A stretch of DNA of 12,418 bases, from contig JALVEX010000169.1 of NCBI GenBank assembly GCA_027030435.1, positions 1-12,418 on the forward strand. Direction: 5' to 3'. Positions 1 to 6,729 of this stretch are shown here, one piece after another (the first letter of the stretch is position 1; each line of letters begins with the position of its first letter). Both the position numbers and the translations under genes were made by a program. Under the pieces are notes generated by a model. That model saw only the letters and a program-made list of their open reading frames with translations, was not told the origin of the DNA and searched no databases. Source of the DNA: Paracoccaceae bacterium. GTDB lineage: Bacteria > Pseudomonadota > Alphaproteobacteria > Rhodobacterales > Rhodobacteraceae.

Positions 1-80
1 GCCACCGCGATTTCGGCGTCTATGGCGTTGTGATAGAGCCGGGCCGGATCGCCGTGGGCGATGCAATCGAGGTGCTCTGA
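1..80 (+). CDS. C-terminal end of a MOSC-domain protein (partial)
   Basis: The reading frame entering the window from the left encodes about 25 residues (HRDFGVYGVVIEPGRIAVGD, then AIEVL) and ends at TGA 78-80. The ending, with a strand-like stretch, then G-R-I-x-x-G-D and a hydrophobic strand, is typical of the last part of MOSC domains (molybdenum-cofactor sulfurase C-terminal type), which bind or carry sulfur in cofactor-related enzymes. The stop overlaps the engB start by one base (TGATG), so the two are probably co-transcribed and translationally coupled. A MOSC gene directly before engB is, as I recall, common in Rhodobacterales. Only the tail is visible, so the substrate and exact subfamily cannot be judged. 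Confidence 0.6.
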   Translation, partial: HRDFGVYGVVIEPGRIAVGDAIEVL

Positions 81-739
81 TGGCCGATCTTCCCTTCCCC
101 CTCGCCGAAGCCCCCAATGAAGCCGCGCTGGAGGCCGGTCGCCGGCTCTTTGCCTCGGAAACGGCGTTCGTCAAGGGCGTTGTGGCGATGGACGGCCTCC
201 CGCCTGCCGACCGCCCGGAGATCTGCTTTGCCGGGCGTTCGAACGTGGGCAAATCAAGCCTCATCAATGCGCTTGCCGGGCGCAAGGAGCTGGCGCGGGC
301 ATCCAATACCCCCGGCCGCACCCAGGAGATCAATTTTTTCGATCTCTCCGGCCAGGCCTATCTTGTCGATTTGCCCGGATACGGCTTTGCCAAGGCGCCA
401 AAGCCCGTGGTGGAGAAATGGCAACGCCTGCTGAAATCCTACCTCTCGGGCCGCCAGAGCCTGCGCCGCGCCTTCGTGCTGATCGACGCCCGCCACGGCG
501 TGAAGCCGGTGGACGAGGAAATCATGGCGCTTCTCGATCGCGCCGCCGTGCCCTTCCAGGTGGTGCTGACGAAATCGGACAAGGTCAAGCAGAAGCAGGT
601 GGCGCCGGTGCTTGCCCAGGTGCGCAGCGCGCTCAACAGGCACCCCGCCGCCTATCCCGAAATGGTGCTTACATCCTCGGAAAAGGGCGAAGGCATCCCC
701 ACCCTTCGCGCCATCATCGCGGAGCTGATCGGCACCTGA
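80..739 (+). CDS. engB: Ribosome biogenesis GTPase EngB (YihA/YsxC)
   Basis: This is a 219-residue TrmE-Era-EngA-EngB-type GTPase that acts in the cytoplasm in assembly of the large ribosomal subunit. The G motifs appear in order: G1 GRSNVGKS (52-59), the switch region NTPGRTQ (76-82), G3 DLPG (97-100) followed by YGFAKAP, G4 TKSD (164-167), and G5 around TSS (198-200). The NTPGRTQ and DLPGYG signatures separate EngB from Era and Der. Length is normal for the family. The start is supported by GAGG at 69-72, seven bases upstream, and by the one-base overlap with the MOSC stop. The gene ends nine bases from the end of the convergent SDR gene, with no hairpin terminator between them. EngB is usually essential. 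Confidence 0.96.
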   Translation: MADLPFPLAEAPNEAALEAGRRLFASETAFVKGVVAMDGLPPADRPEICFAGRSNVGKSSLINALAGRKELARASNTPGRTQEINFFDLSGQAYLVDLPGYGFAKAPKPVVEKWQRLLKSYLSGRQSLRRAFVLIDARHGVKPVDEEIMALLDRAAVPFQVVLTKSDKVKQKQVAPVLAQVRSALNRHPAAYPEMVLTSSEKGEGIPTLRAIIAELIGT

Positions 740-748
740 TCCCGGCCA

Positions 749-1489
749 TCACACATGCTGCGCGCCGTTGACCTCGATCTCCGCGCCCGAAATGTAGGAA
801 GCCTCCTCGGAGCAGAGGAAATAGATCGCCGAGGCCACTTCCTCGGGCTGGCCGAGCCGGCGCAGCGGCAGCTTTTCCACGATCTTCTCGGTGCCGGGGC
901 TCAAGATCGAGGTTTCCACTTCTCCCGGCGCAATCGCATTCACGCGCACCCCGAAGGGGCCGAAATCATGCGCCATCTCGCGCGTGAGCGCCGCCAGCGC
1001 CGCCTTGGAGGTGGCATAGGCCGCGCCGGCAAAGGGGTGCACGCGGCTGCCGGCGATCGAGGTGACATTCACCACTGCCCCTTTCGCGGCCGCGAGTTCC
1101 TGTATAAGCCCGCGCGCCAGCACGACGGGCGCGAAGAAATTCACATGGAAGACCTGCCCCCAGGTGCGCAGATCGGTATTGATCGTATTGAGCCGCTCGC
1201 CATTGGGCCCTTTCGGAGAAATGCCGGCATTGTTCACCAGCGCATCGAGGCGGCCATCGAGCTTCTTGCGGATCACGTCCACCGCCTCGATCGTCTTGTC
1301 AGGCGAGGAAAGATCGATCTGCACATGATTTTCGTTGCCCCCGCCCCAGGGGCATTCCTCCGGGAAGGGGTTGCGCGAACAGGTGATGACCCGCCAACCC
1401 TCCCTGTTGAAGCGGCGCACCGTCGCGTGGCCGATGCCGCGGCTGGCGCCTGTCAGCACCATGGTTTTCTGTCTGCTTTCCTTGCTCAT
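749..1489 (-). CDS. Short-chain dehydrogenase/reductase (classical SDR)
   Basis: This is a 246-residue classical SDR, an NAD(P)(H)-dependent oxidoreductase with a single Rossmann domain. Visible motifs are the cofactor loop TGASRGIG (13-20), NNAG (86-89), N117 and S144 of the catalytic tetrad, and Y158-x-x-x-K162. These are followed by the PG turn (188-189), and the C-terminal YISGAEIEVNG is shared with FabG-like enzymes. The substrate cannot be read from the sequence; 3-oxoacyl-ACP reductase-like, sugar or steroid dehydrogenase roles are all open. The frame stays open upstream, but ATG 1487-1489 is preferred because AGAGGA lies six bases upstream and the Rossmann fold begins right after it. 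The gene is divergent from argB and convergent with engB, with nine bases separating the two stop codons. It looks like a single-gene unit inserted against the direction of its neighbours. Confidence 0.93.
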   Translation of the reverse strand: MSKESRQKTMVLTGASRGIGHATVRRFNREGWRVITCSRNPFPEECPWGGGNENHVQIDLSSPDKTIEAVDVIRKKLDGRLDALVNNAGISPKGPNGERLNTINTDLRTWGQVFHVNFFAPVVLARGLIQELAAAKGAVVNVTSIAGSRVHPFAGAAYATSKAALAALTREMAHDFGPFGVRVNAIAPGEVETSILSPGTEKIVEKLPLRRLGQPEEVASAIYFLCSEEASYISGAEIEVNGAQHV

Positions 1490-1516
1490 CGCACGTCCTC
1501 TGCCTCTGACAAGGAG

Positions 1517-1545
1517 ATCATAGGCATTCCCCTCCCCAACAACAA
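1517..1545 (-). promoter_or_regulatory. Candidate sigma-70-type promoter for the SDR gene
   Basis: Read on the minus strand, TTGTTG (1540-1545) is followed after 17 bases by TATGAT (1517-1522), a five-of-six match to the -10 consensus. It lies about 28 bases before the SDR start codon, which predicts a short leader that still contains the AGAGGA ribosome-binding site. The -35 match is only moderate. This is an inference from sequence; no start site is known. Confidence 0.5.
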
Positions 1546-1570
1546 TCGCCGCCGCGATGCCCCTGCGGGC

Positions 1571-1599
1571 TTGGCAGCGCCCGCCCGACAATTTAACAA
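1571..1599 (+). promoter_or_regulatory. Candidate promoter for argB
   Basis: TTGGCA (1571-1576, five of six to the -35 consensus) and TAACAA (1594-1599, three of six to the -10) are separated by 17 bases in the 135-bp divergent region. The pair lies 25 bases before the argB ATG. No clear operator dyad is visible between it and the gene. The -10 is weak, so confidence is moderate. Confidence 0.4.
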
Positions 1600-1624
1600 C
1601 GAAGCGCAAACGGGGGAAGAACCG

Positions 1625-2494
1625 ATGAAAAACGCCAAGCCGATGAACCGCGACTGGATCGCCACAGCCCGCACGCTTTCGCACGCCCTGCCGCTGCTGC
1701 AGCGCTACGATGGCGCGACGGTGGTCGTCAAGTTCGGCGGCCATGCGATGGGCGACGATGCGGCGATGGAGAGTTTCGCGCGCGATATCGTGCTGATGCA
1801 GCAGGTGGGCGTCAATCCGGTGATCGTGCATGGCGGCGGGCCGATGATCAATGAAATGCTCGCGCGTCTTGGCGTGAAATCCGATTTCAGGGATGGCAAG
1901 CGCATCACCGACGCCGCCACCGTCGAGGTGGTGGAGATGGTGCTATCGGGGCGGGTCAACAAGCGCATCGTGCAGGCGATCAACAGCCAGGGGGGCCGCG
2001 CGGCCGGGCTTTCGGGGAAGGACGCCAATCTCATCACCTGCGATCCCGCCGATCCCGCGCTCGGCTTCGTGGGCATCCCCTCGAAGATAGATCCAAGCCT
2101 CCTGCACACGCTTTTCTCCGCCGATGTGATCCCGGTGATCGCCCCCCTCGGCGCCGGGAGGGCAGGCGAAACCTACAACATCAACGGCGATACGGTGGCC
2201 GGCGCCATCGCCGCCGCACTCAAGGCCGATCGCCTGCTGCTGCTGACGGATGTGGCTGGCGTGAAGGGCGAAAACGGCGAGGTGCTGAGCGAGCTCACGC
2301 CCGAAGAGATCCGCAGCCTCATCCGCAAGGGCATAATCGCTGGCGGCATGATCCCGAAAACCGAAACCGCCCTCACCGCGATCGACGGCGGCGTGCGCGG
2401 CGTTGTGATCCTGGATGGCCGCGCGCCCAATGCCTGCCTGCTCGAACTCTACACCGATCACGGCGCCGGCACCCTGATCCGCCCCGAGCGCTGA
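1625..2494 (+). CDS. argB: Acetylglutamate kinase
   Basis: This is a 289-residue member of the amino-acid kinase family that phosphorylates N-acetyl-L-glutamate with ATP, the second step of arginine biosynthesis in the cytoplasm. Visible signatures are the N-terminal VVVKFGGHAMGD with Lys36, the HGGGP loop (69-73), the substrate-binding stretch LSGRVNKRIV (108-117), N187 in YNINGD (184-189), the nucleotide-site segment LLLTDVAGVKG (205-215), and GGMIPK (240-245). The N-terminal helix before the kinase core (NRDWIATARTLSHALPLLQRY) resembles the helix seen in hexameric, arginine-inhibited enzymes, so feedback inhibition by arginine is likely but inferred. ATG 1625 is preferred because a purine-rich GGGGGAAGAA lies just upstream; the in-frame ATG at 1643 has no comparable site. 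It may be transcribed with the phosphatase gene 57 bases downstream. Confidence 0.97.
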   Translation: MKNAKPMNRDWIATARTLSHALPLLQRYDGATVVVKFGGHAMGDDAAMESFARDIVLMQQVGVNPVIVHGGGPMINEMLARLGVKSDFRDGKRITDAATVEVVEMVLSGRVNKRIVQAINSQGGRAAGLSGKDANLITCDPADPALGFVGIPSKIDPSLLHTLFSADVIPVIAPLGAGRAGETYNINGDTVAGAIAAALKADRLLLLTDVAGVKGENGEVLSELTPEEIRSLIRKGIIAGGMIPKTETALTAIDGGVRGVVILDGRAPNACLLELYTDHGAGTLIRPER

Positions 2495-2551
2495 TCGGGG
2501 CTGTTTTCGCCGGGGCTTGCCGGGCGAGCCGGCCCATGGCAGGCTCGTGTC

Positions 2552-3064
2552 ATGGCTCCCCCGCTGCGCCTCATTCTCACCCGCCACGCCAAATCGAGCT
2601 GGAAGGATCCCTCGCTCGATGATTTCGAACGCCCCCTGAGCAGGCGCGGGCGCCGCGCTGCGGATCTCCTCGGCAAGAAGCTCGCCGCGGAGGGGCTCTG
2701 CCCCGATCAGGTGCTGCATTCGAGCGCCACGCGCGCACGCGAAACCTGGGAGCGGATCGCACGCCATTGCCGCGCCCGTGATGTGAGCGGCCATGACGCG
2801 CTCTACCTCTCCTCACCGGCAGAAATGATCGCCTGCCTGCGCCGCCATGCCACCGCGCCCGCAGTCATGCTGGTGGCTCATAATCCCGGCATCGCGGCTC
2901 TGGCGAGGCAGCTTGCCGCCAATCCGCCCACACATCCCGCGTTCCGCCGCTACATCACCGGCGCGACAACCCTGCTCGATCTGCCGGTTTCCACATGGCG
3001 CGATCTTGCCCCGGAAACACGAGGGCACGTGGCGGCCTTCATCTCTCCGCGCGATCTGGAATGA
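2552..3064 (+). CDS. sixA: SixA-type histidine phosphatase family protein
   Basis: This is a 170-residue protein of the histidine phosphatase (phosphoglycerate mutase-like) superfamily, small single-domain branch. The phosphate-accepting motif is T-R-H-A (10-13) with catalytic His12, followed by KSSW and the DFERPLSRRG segment typical of SixA-like proteins. Ser-Ser-x-x-x-R-A (57-62) and the second catalytic histidine in VAHNPG (H110) complete the active site. E. coli SixA removes phosphate from phosphohistidine proteins; the substrate here is unknown, and a small-molecule phosphatase role cannot be excluded. No signal peptide is visible, so it should be cytoplasmic. The ribosome-binding site is weak (AGG about ten bases upstream). 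The stop codon runs directly into the A-tract of the following terminator. The symbol reflects family similarity, not proven function. Confidence 0.85.
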   Translation: MAPPLRLILTRHAKSSWKDPSLDDFERPLSRRGRRAADLLGKKLAAEGLCPDQVLHSSATRARETWERIARHCRARDVSGHDALYLSSPAEMIACLRRHATAPAVMLVAHNPGIAALARQLAANPPTHPAFRRYITGATTLLDLPVSTWRDLAPETRGHVAAFISPRDLE

Positions 3065-3066
3065 AA

Positions 3067-3094
3067 AAAGCCCCGGCACCGTGGCCGGGGCTTT
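3067..3094. terminator. Bidirectional intrinsic terminator between sixA and aapP
   Basis: A perfect 11-bp stem (AAAGCCCCGGC at 3067-3077 with its complement at 3084-3094) encloses a six-base loop. Read on the minus strand it is followed by a run of Ts (complement of the As at 3064-3069), making it a classic terminator for the aap operon, whose last stop is at 3117. On the plus strand the T stretch is only CTTT within the stem, so it should stop sixA transcription less efficiently. Two convergent genes share it. Confidence 0.9.
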
Positions 3095-3116
3095 CGGGCA
3101 TGTATCCCTGAATGGC

Positions 3117-3908
3117 TCAGTGGCCGAGGATCTGGCTGAGGAAGAGCTTCGTGCGCTCCGATTTCGGATTGTTGAAGAATTCCTCGGGCTCGTTCTGCTC
3201 CACGATCTGGCCCTGATCCATGAAGATCACCCGGTTGGCCACCTTGCGGGCAAAGCCCATCTCGTGGGTCACGCAGAGCATCGTCATCCCCTCTTCGGCA
3301 AGCTCGATCATCGTATCGAGCACTTCCTTGATCATTTCCGGATCAAGCGCCGATGTGGGCTCGTCAAACAGCATGATGCGCGGCTTCATGCACAGGCTGC
3401 GCGCAATCGCCACCCGCTGCTGCTGGCCGCCCGAGAGCTGGCCGGGGTATTTATCGGCCTGCTCGGGGATTTTCACCTTGCGCAGGAAGTGCATGGCGAT
3501 CTCCTCGGCCTCCTTGCGCGGCATCTTGCGCACCCAGATCGGTGCGAGCGTGCAGTTCTCGAGGATGGTCAGATGGGGGAAGAGATTGAAGTGCTGAAAC
3601 ACCATCCCCACCTCGCGGCGGATCTTGTCGATGTTCTTGAGGTCCGAGGAAAGCTCGGTACCATCGACGATGATCTTCCCCTTCTGGTGCTCTTCGAGGC
3701 GGTTGATGCAGCGGATCAGGGTGGATTTCCCCGAGCCCGAAGGCCCGGCGATGACGATCCGCTCGCCCCGGTTCACGGTGAGATTGATATCGCGCAACAC
3801 GTGGAATGAGCCATACCACTTGTTCATGTTGACGATATCGATGGCAACCTCATCGGAAACCTGCAGCTTGCTGCGGTCAACCTGACGTTCTGTAGCGAGT
3901 TCAGACAT
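3117..3908 (-). CDS. aapP: General L-amino acid ABC transporter, ATP-binding protein (AapP/BztD)
   Basis: This is a 263-residue ABC ATPase of the polar amino-acid uptake family that works as a dimer on the cytoplasmic side of the AapQ-AapM permease. Motifs in order: Walker A GPSGSGKST (55-63), Q-loop Gln105 in FQHFNLFPHLT, signature LSGGQQQR (158-165), Walker B IMLFDEP (178-184) with catalytic Glu183, D-loop SALD (186-189), and switch His215 in CVTHEMGFA. The extra 20 N-terminal residues before the first strand are short and polar. Length and motifs are normal and complete. The start has AAGGGAG seven bases upstream and lies 18 bases after the aapM stop, as expected for the last gene of an aapJQMP operon. 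Specificity comes from the neighbours rather than from this subunit. Confidence 0.95.
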   Translation of the reverse strand: MSELATERQVDRSKLQVSDEVAIDIVNMNKWYGSFHVLRDINLTVNRGERIVIAGPSGSGKSTLIRCINRLEEHQKGKIIVDGTELSSDLKNIDKIRREVGMVFQHFNLFPHLTILENCTLAPIWVRKMPRKEAEEIAMHFLRKVKIPEQADKYPGQLSGGQQQRVAIARSLCMKPRIMLFDEPTSALDPEMIKEVLDTMIELAEEGMTMLCVTHEMGFARKVANRVIFMDQGQIVEQNEPEEFFNNPKSERTKLFLSQILGH

Positions 3909-3926
3909 GGAGTCGCTCCCTTGGTA

Positions 3927-5342
3927 TTAGTGGCCTGTCTGAAGCTTGCGCTCCAGATACATGGAATAGCGTGACATGGAAAAGCAGAAGATCCAGAACA
4001 CGAAGGCGATGAAGAGATAGAGCTCCCAGATGATGCCGTTCCAGGCGGTGGTTGCCCTGATCGCATTCGCAAGCCCCAGCATATCCAGCAGGCCGATGAT
4101 GGAAACCAGCGTGGTATCCTTGAACAGCCCGATGAAGGTGGAAACGATGCCGGGAATGGAGATCTTGAGCGCCTGGGGCATGATCACAAGGCGCTGCGCT
4201 TTCCAGTAATCGAGCCCGAGCGCATCGGCGGCTTCATACTGCCCCCGAGGGAGCGCCGCGAGGCCGCCGCGGATCACCTCCGCCATATAGGCGGCCGAGA
4301 ACAGCGTGACCATGATCATGACCCGCAGGATGATGTCGAATTCCGTGCCGGGCGGCAGGAAGATGTTGAGAAGCGTCGAGGCCACGAACAGGAGCGTGAT
4401 CAGCGGCACGCCCCGGATGAACTCGATGAAGCCCACGCTGATCGATTTCACGATCAGCAGATCCGATTGCCGCCCCAGCGCCAGGAAAATCCCGAGCGGG
4501 AGCGAGCCCACGATCCCCGTTACCCCGAGCATCACCGAAAGCATCAGGCCGCCGAACTTGCGGCTTTCGACCGGTGTAAGCTCAAGCGGAATGATGCCGG
4601 CCATCCAGGCGGCGAACGGCGCGGTCAGGAAAAACCACCAGCCGATGGCAACCAGAACCGAAACGATGATCGAGAAAAGGAAGCCAATGATGGGCTCGAG
4701 CAGGCGGAAGGCGAGATAGCCGATCACGAAACCGAGAAGCGCCGAAATCACATACCAGGCCGATCCGCCCCACATCAGCCAGACCATGACGAATGGAAAC
4801 AGCGCCGAGAAGAACAGAATCTTTCGCGCCATTTTCTCGTGAAAAACCGGCAGCGCCAGGGCAAGGAACACAAGATAGGCAAGAGTGGGCGCGCCAGTGA
4901 GCCTGAGCAGCCAGAGGCCAACCAGAATGAACCCTCCCCAGCCGATCTTCATCCCCAGGGGCATCGGATTGAAGAGGATCGGCGCGATGGCAACAAGCAG
5001 CAGCACGAAGGCCAGAACCGGCCGCCACTGCTCTTCATGCGGGTAGAAGCCGAACATCAGCTGATTGAAGCGATCCCGGATCACACCCCAGCAGGCACCG
5101 GACTTTCCCTGGAGGATCTCGCGGCACTCGCTGAGCGAATTCGCGTTCCAGACGCCGTTGAGAAACCACGGCAGCGCCGCAGAAACAGCCATATAGACGA
5201 TCGCGATCCCGATGAGCGTGAGGATCGTGTTCAGCCAGCCCGAAAACAGATTTTCGCGCATCCAGCCGATGATCCCCACTTCCGTTGCCGGCGGGGGCAG
5301 TTCGGGGAGCATTTCATCCCGGACATATGATTGTTCGCTCAT
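3927..5342 (-). CDS. aapM: General L-amino acid ABC transporter, permease (AapM/BztC), enlarged
   Basis: This is a 471-residue inner-membrane permease of the HisM/GlnP family. The permease core spans about 264-460 and contains the EAA loop that contacts the ATPase (YEAADALG at 369-376, continuing to I-x-P near 395-397). The N-terminus has a membrane segment (about 36-60) and a loop rich in Trp with two Cys (73 and 84), as in other AapM proteins. Between QWRP (105-108) and the core there are about 155 residues forming roughly five or six hydrophobic segments (about 108-125, 132-148, 152-167, 174-192, 196-213, 217-240). Rhizobial AapM, as I recall it, has about 385 residues with far less here. 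The start follows the aapQ stop after one base (TGA-C-ATG), with GGAG seven bases upstream inside aapQ, so translational coupling is likely. Confidence 0.93.
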   Translation of the reverse strand: MSEQSYVRDEMLPELPPPATEVGIIGWMRENLFSGWLNTILTLIGIAIVYMAVSAALPWFLNGVWNANSLSECREILQGKSGACWGVIRDRFNQLMFGFYPHEEQWRPVLAFVLLLVAIAPILFNPMPLGMKIGWGGFILVGLWLLRLTGAPTLAYLVFLALALPVFHEKMARKILFFSALFPFVMVWLMWGGSAWYVISALLGFVIGYLAFRLLEPIIGFLFSIIVSVLVAIGWWFFLTAPFAAWMAGIIPLELTPVESRKFGGLMLSVMLGVTGIVGSLPLGIFLALGRQSDLLIVKSISVGFIEFIRGVPLITLLFVASTLLNIFLPPGTEFDIILRVMIMVTLFSAAYMAEVIRGGLAALPRGQYEAADALGLDYWKAQRLVIMPQALKISIPGIVSTFIGLFKDTTLVSIIGLLDMLGLANAIRATTAWNGIIWELYLFIAFVFWIFCFSMSRYSMYLERKLQTGH

Positions 5343-5343
5343 G

Positions 5344-6612
5344 TCAGCGCTCCATCAGTTTCACGCGCTCGTTGTACCAGTTCATCACGCTCGAGATGGA
5401 AAGCGAGATGGTGAGGTAGATGAGCATGAGAAGGAGAATGCACTCCAGCTCGCGGCCGGTCTGGTTGAGGGTGATGCCCCCGAGCGTGCCGGTGATGTCC
5501 ATGTATCCCACGGCAATGGCGAGCGAAGTGTTTTTCGTGAGGTTCAGATATTGCGAGATCAGCGGCGGGATGATGATCCTGAGCGCCTGGGGCAGGATCA
5601 CGAGGCTCATGATTTTGCCCGATCGCAGCCCGAGCGCCGCCGCAGCCTCCGTCTGGCCCTTGGAAATGGCCATGATGCCCGAGCGCACGATCTCGGCGAT
5701 GAAGGCCGCCGTATAGAGCGAAAGCGCGATCCAGAGGGCTACGAAGGAATTTCGCAGATGAATCCCGCCCTTGAAGTTGAAGCCCTTGAGCTGCGGAAAT
5801 CCGAGGTGGAAGCCGAGCAGATAGAGCACGATCAGGGTGGGCAGGATCACCACGCCAAGGCGCAGATACCATGTTGTCGGCCGCTCACCGGTCGCTTCCT
5901 GTATGCGATCGGCGCGCCGCTTGATCAGCCCGGAGATGATCAGCCCGCCGAGGAATACGGCGAGGAGCACGATCAGATCGAGGCTGATGCTGAAATAGAA
6001 GCTGTCATTCAAAACGCCTTTCAGCACGGTAATATCGCCAAGGCTTCTGGAAAACAGCGGTTCGGGAATATAAATGCCACGGTTGGTTATCGCTATGCTG
6101 TCAAAAAGCATCTGCGCCTTTCCGCTCCTGAAATCGGCTGGCTTTGGCGGCACCTCGGAGATGATCGCCATCAGGAAAACGATCCACAGCAGCACGGGCA
6201 CGTTGCGAAGCGTTTCCACGTAAACCGTCATCAACCGGCCGACGAGCCAGTTCTTCGACAGCCGCAGAACCCCGACGAAAATGCCGATGATGGTGGCAAG
6301 CGCGCAGCCCAGTGCGGCAACGAGCAGCGTATTCAACAGCCCGACGAAGGCGGCGCGGGCATGTGTCATCTGGGAATTGTATTCGATCAGGCGCTGGTTG
6401 ATGTCATAGCCGGCGGGCTTCAGGAGAAAGCCGAAATCCGGGGTCTTGCCCAGCGCTTCCAGATTCTGGATGGTGTTGTTCACGATCCAGGCGACACCGG
6501 CAATGAAAGCGATCAGCGCGACGACCTGGATGGTGATTGCCCGGAAACGCGAGTCATAGATCAACATGCTGAGCCGAAACGGCTCCTTTGGCGCGTCGGT
6601 CATGGATGACAT
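5344..6612 (-). CDS. aapQ: General L-amino acid ABC transporter, permease (AapQ/BztB)
   Basis: This is a 422-residue inner-membrane permease, partner of AapM in the heterodimeric channel. Hydrophobic segments are visible at about 24-45, 88-118, 132-153, 208-229, 252-270, 288-310 and 388-410. The EAA loop is at 322-351 (EAAAALGLRSG, then the LPQALRIIIPPL region), marking the ATPase contact. The long periplasmic-type loop (about 155-205) is typical of AapQ/BztB. The frame continues upstream to a GTG at 6645, but ATG 6612 is chosen because AGGGA lies seven bases before it; a further ATG at 6603 lacks a site. The gene lies 117 bases after aapJ, with a stem-loop between, and abuts aapM. Length is close to that of its relatives (about 400). 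Confidence 0.95.
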   Translation of the reverse strand: MSSMTDAPKEPFRLSMLIYDSRFRAITIQVVALIAFIAGVAWIVNNTIQNLEALGKTPDFGFLLKPAGYDINQRLIEYNSQMTHARAAFVGLLNTLLVAALGCALATIIGIFVGVLRLSKNWLVGRLMTVYVETLRNVPVLLWIVFLMAIISEVPPKPADFRSGKAQMLFDSIAITNRGIYIPEPLFSRSLGDITVLKGVLNDSFYFSISLDLIVLLAVFLGGLIISGLIKRRADRIQEATGERPTTWYLRLGVVILPTLIVLYLLGFHLGFPQLKGFNFKGGIHLRNSFVALWIALSLYTAAFIAEIVRSGIMAISKGQTEAAAALGLRSGKIMSLVILPQALRIIIPPLISQYLNLTKNTSLAIAVGYMDITGTLGGITLNQTGRELECILLLMLIYLTISLSISSVMNWYNERVKLMER

Positions 6613-6619
6613 GTTGGTA

Positions 6620-6624
6620 TCCCT
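6620..6624 (-). promoter_or_regulatory. Ribosome-binding site deciding the aapQ start
   Basis: AGGGA on the minus strand lies seven bases before ATG 6610-6612. The GTG at 6645 has only a purine run too close to it, and the ATG at 6603 has none, so this site sets the start. Confidence 0.6.
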
Positions 6625-6691
6625 GTCTGCCCGGCCCTTGAACACGCATCTTCTGCATATGGCCGGGATTTTTGTTTCTTGCGGATATGAA

Positions 6692-6716
6692 GAGGGCGCG
6701 GTTTGGCCGCGCCCTC
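6692..6716 (-). other. Stem-loop between aapJ and aapQ
   Basis: A perfect 10-bp GC-rich stem (GAGGGCGCGG at 6692-6701 with its complement at 6707-6716) closes a five-base loop 14 bases after the aapJ stop. On the minus strand it is followed by TTCATATCC rather than a T-run, so it should be a leaky terminator or, more likely, a 3'-end stabiliser of the aapJ message. Such structures after binding-protein genes typically let that subunit be made in excess of the membrane subunits. The role here is inferred from position and structure. Confidence 0.7.
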
Positions 6717-6729
6717 AACTCTTTTCAGA

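Noticed and set aside
755..1624. Upstream extension of the argB frame
   Set aside because: It runs antisense through the whole SDR gene. ArgB family length and the ribosome-binding site place the start at 1625.
2509..2533. Imperfect GC-rich hairpin between argB and sixA
   Set aside because: It has a two-base bulge, one wobble pair and no following T-run, so it is not a convincing terminator. It was left out of the feature list.
5212..6609. Long plus-strand open frame opposite aapQ (465 codons); similar long frames lie opposite aapM, aapJ, ATP12, rluC and rarA
   Set aside because: These are by-products of GC-rich codon use in the real genes. Their translations are rich in His, Arg, Asp and Gln, lack domains and ribosome-binding sites, and lie opposite genes with complete family motifs.
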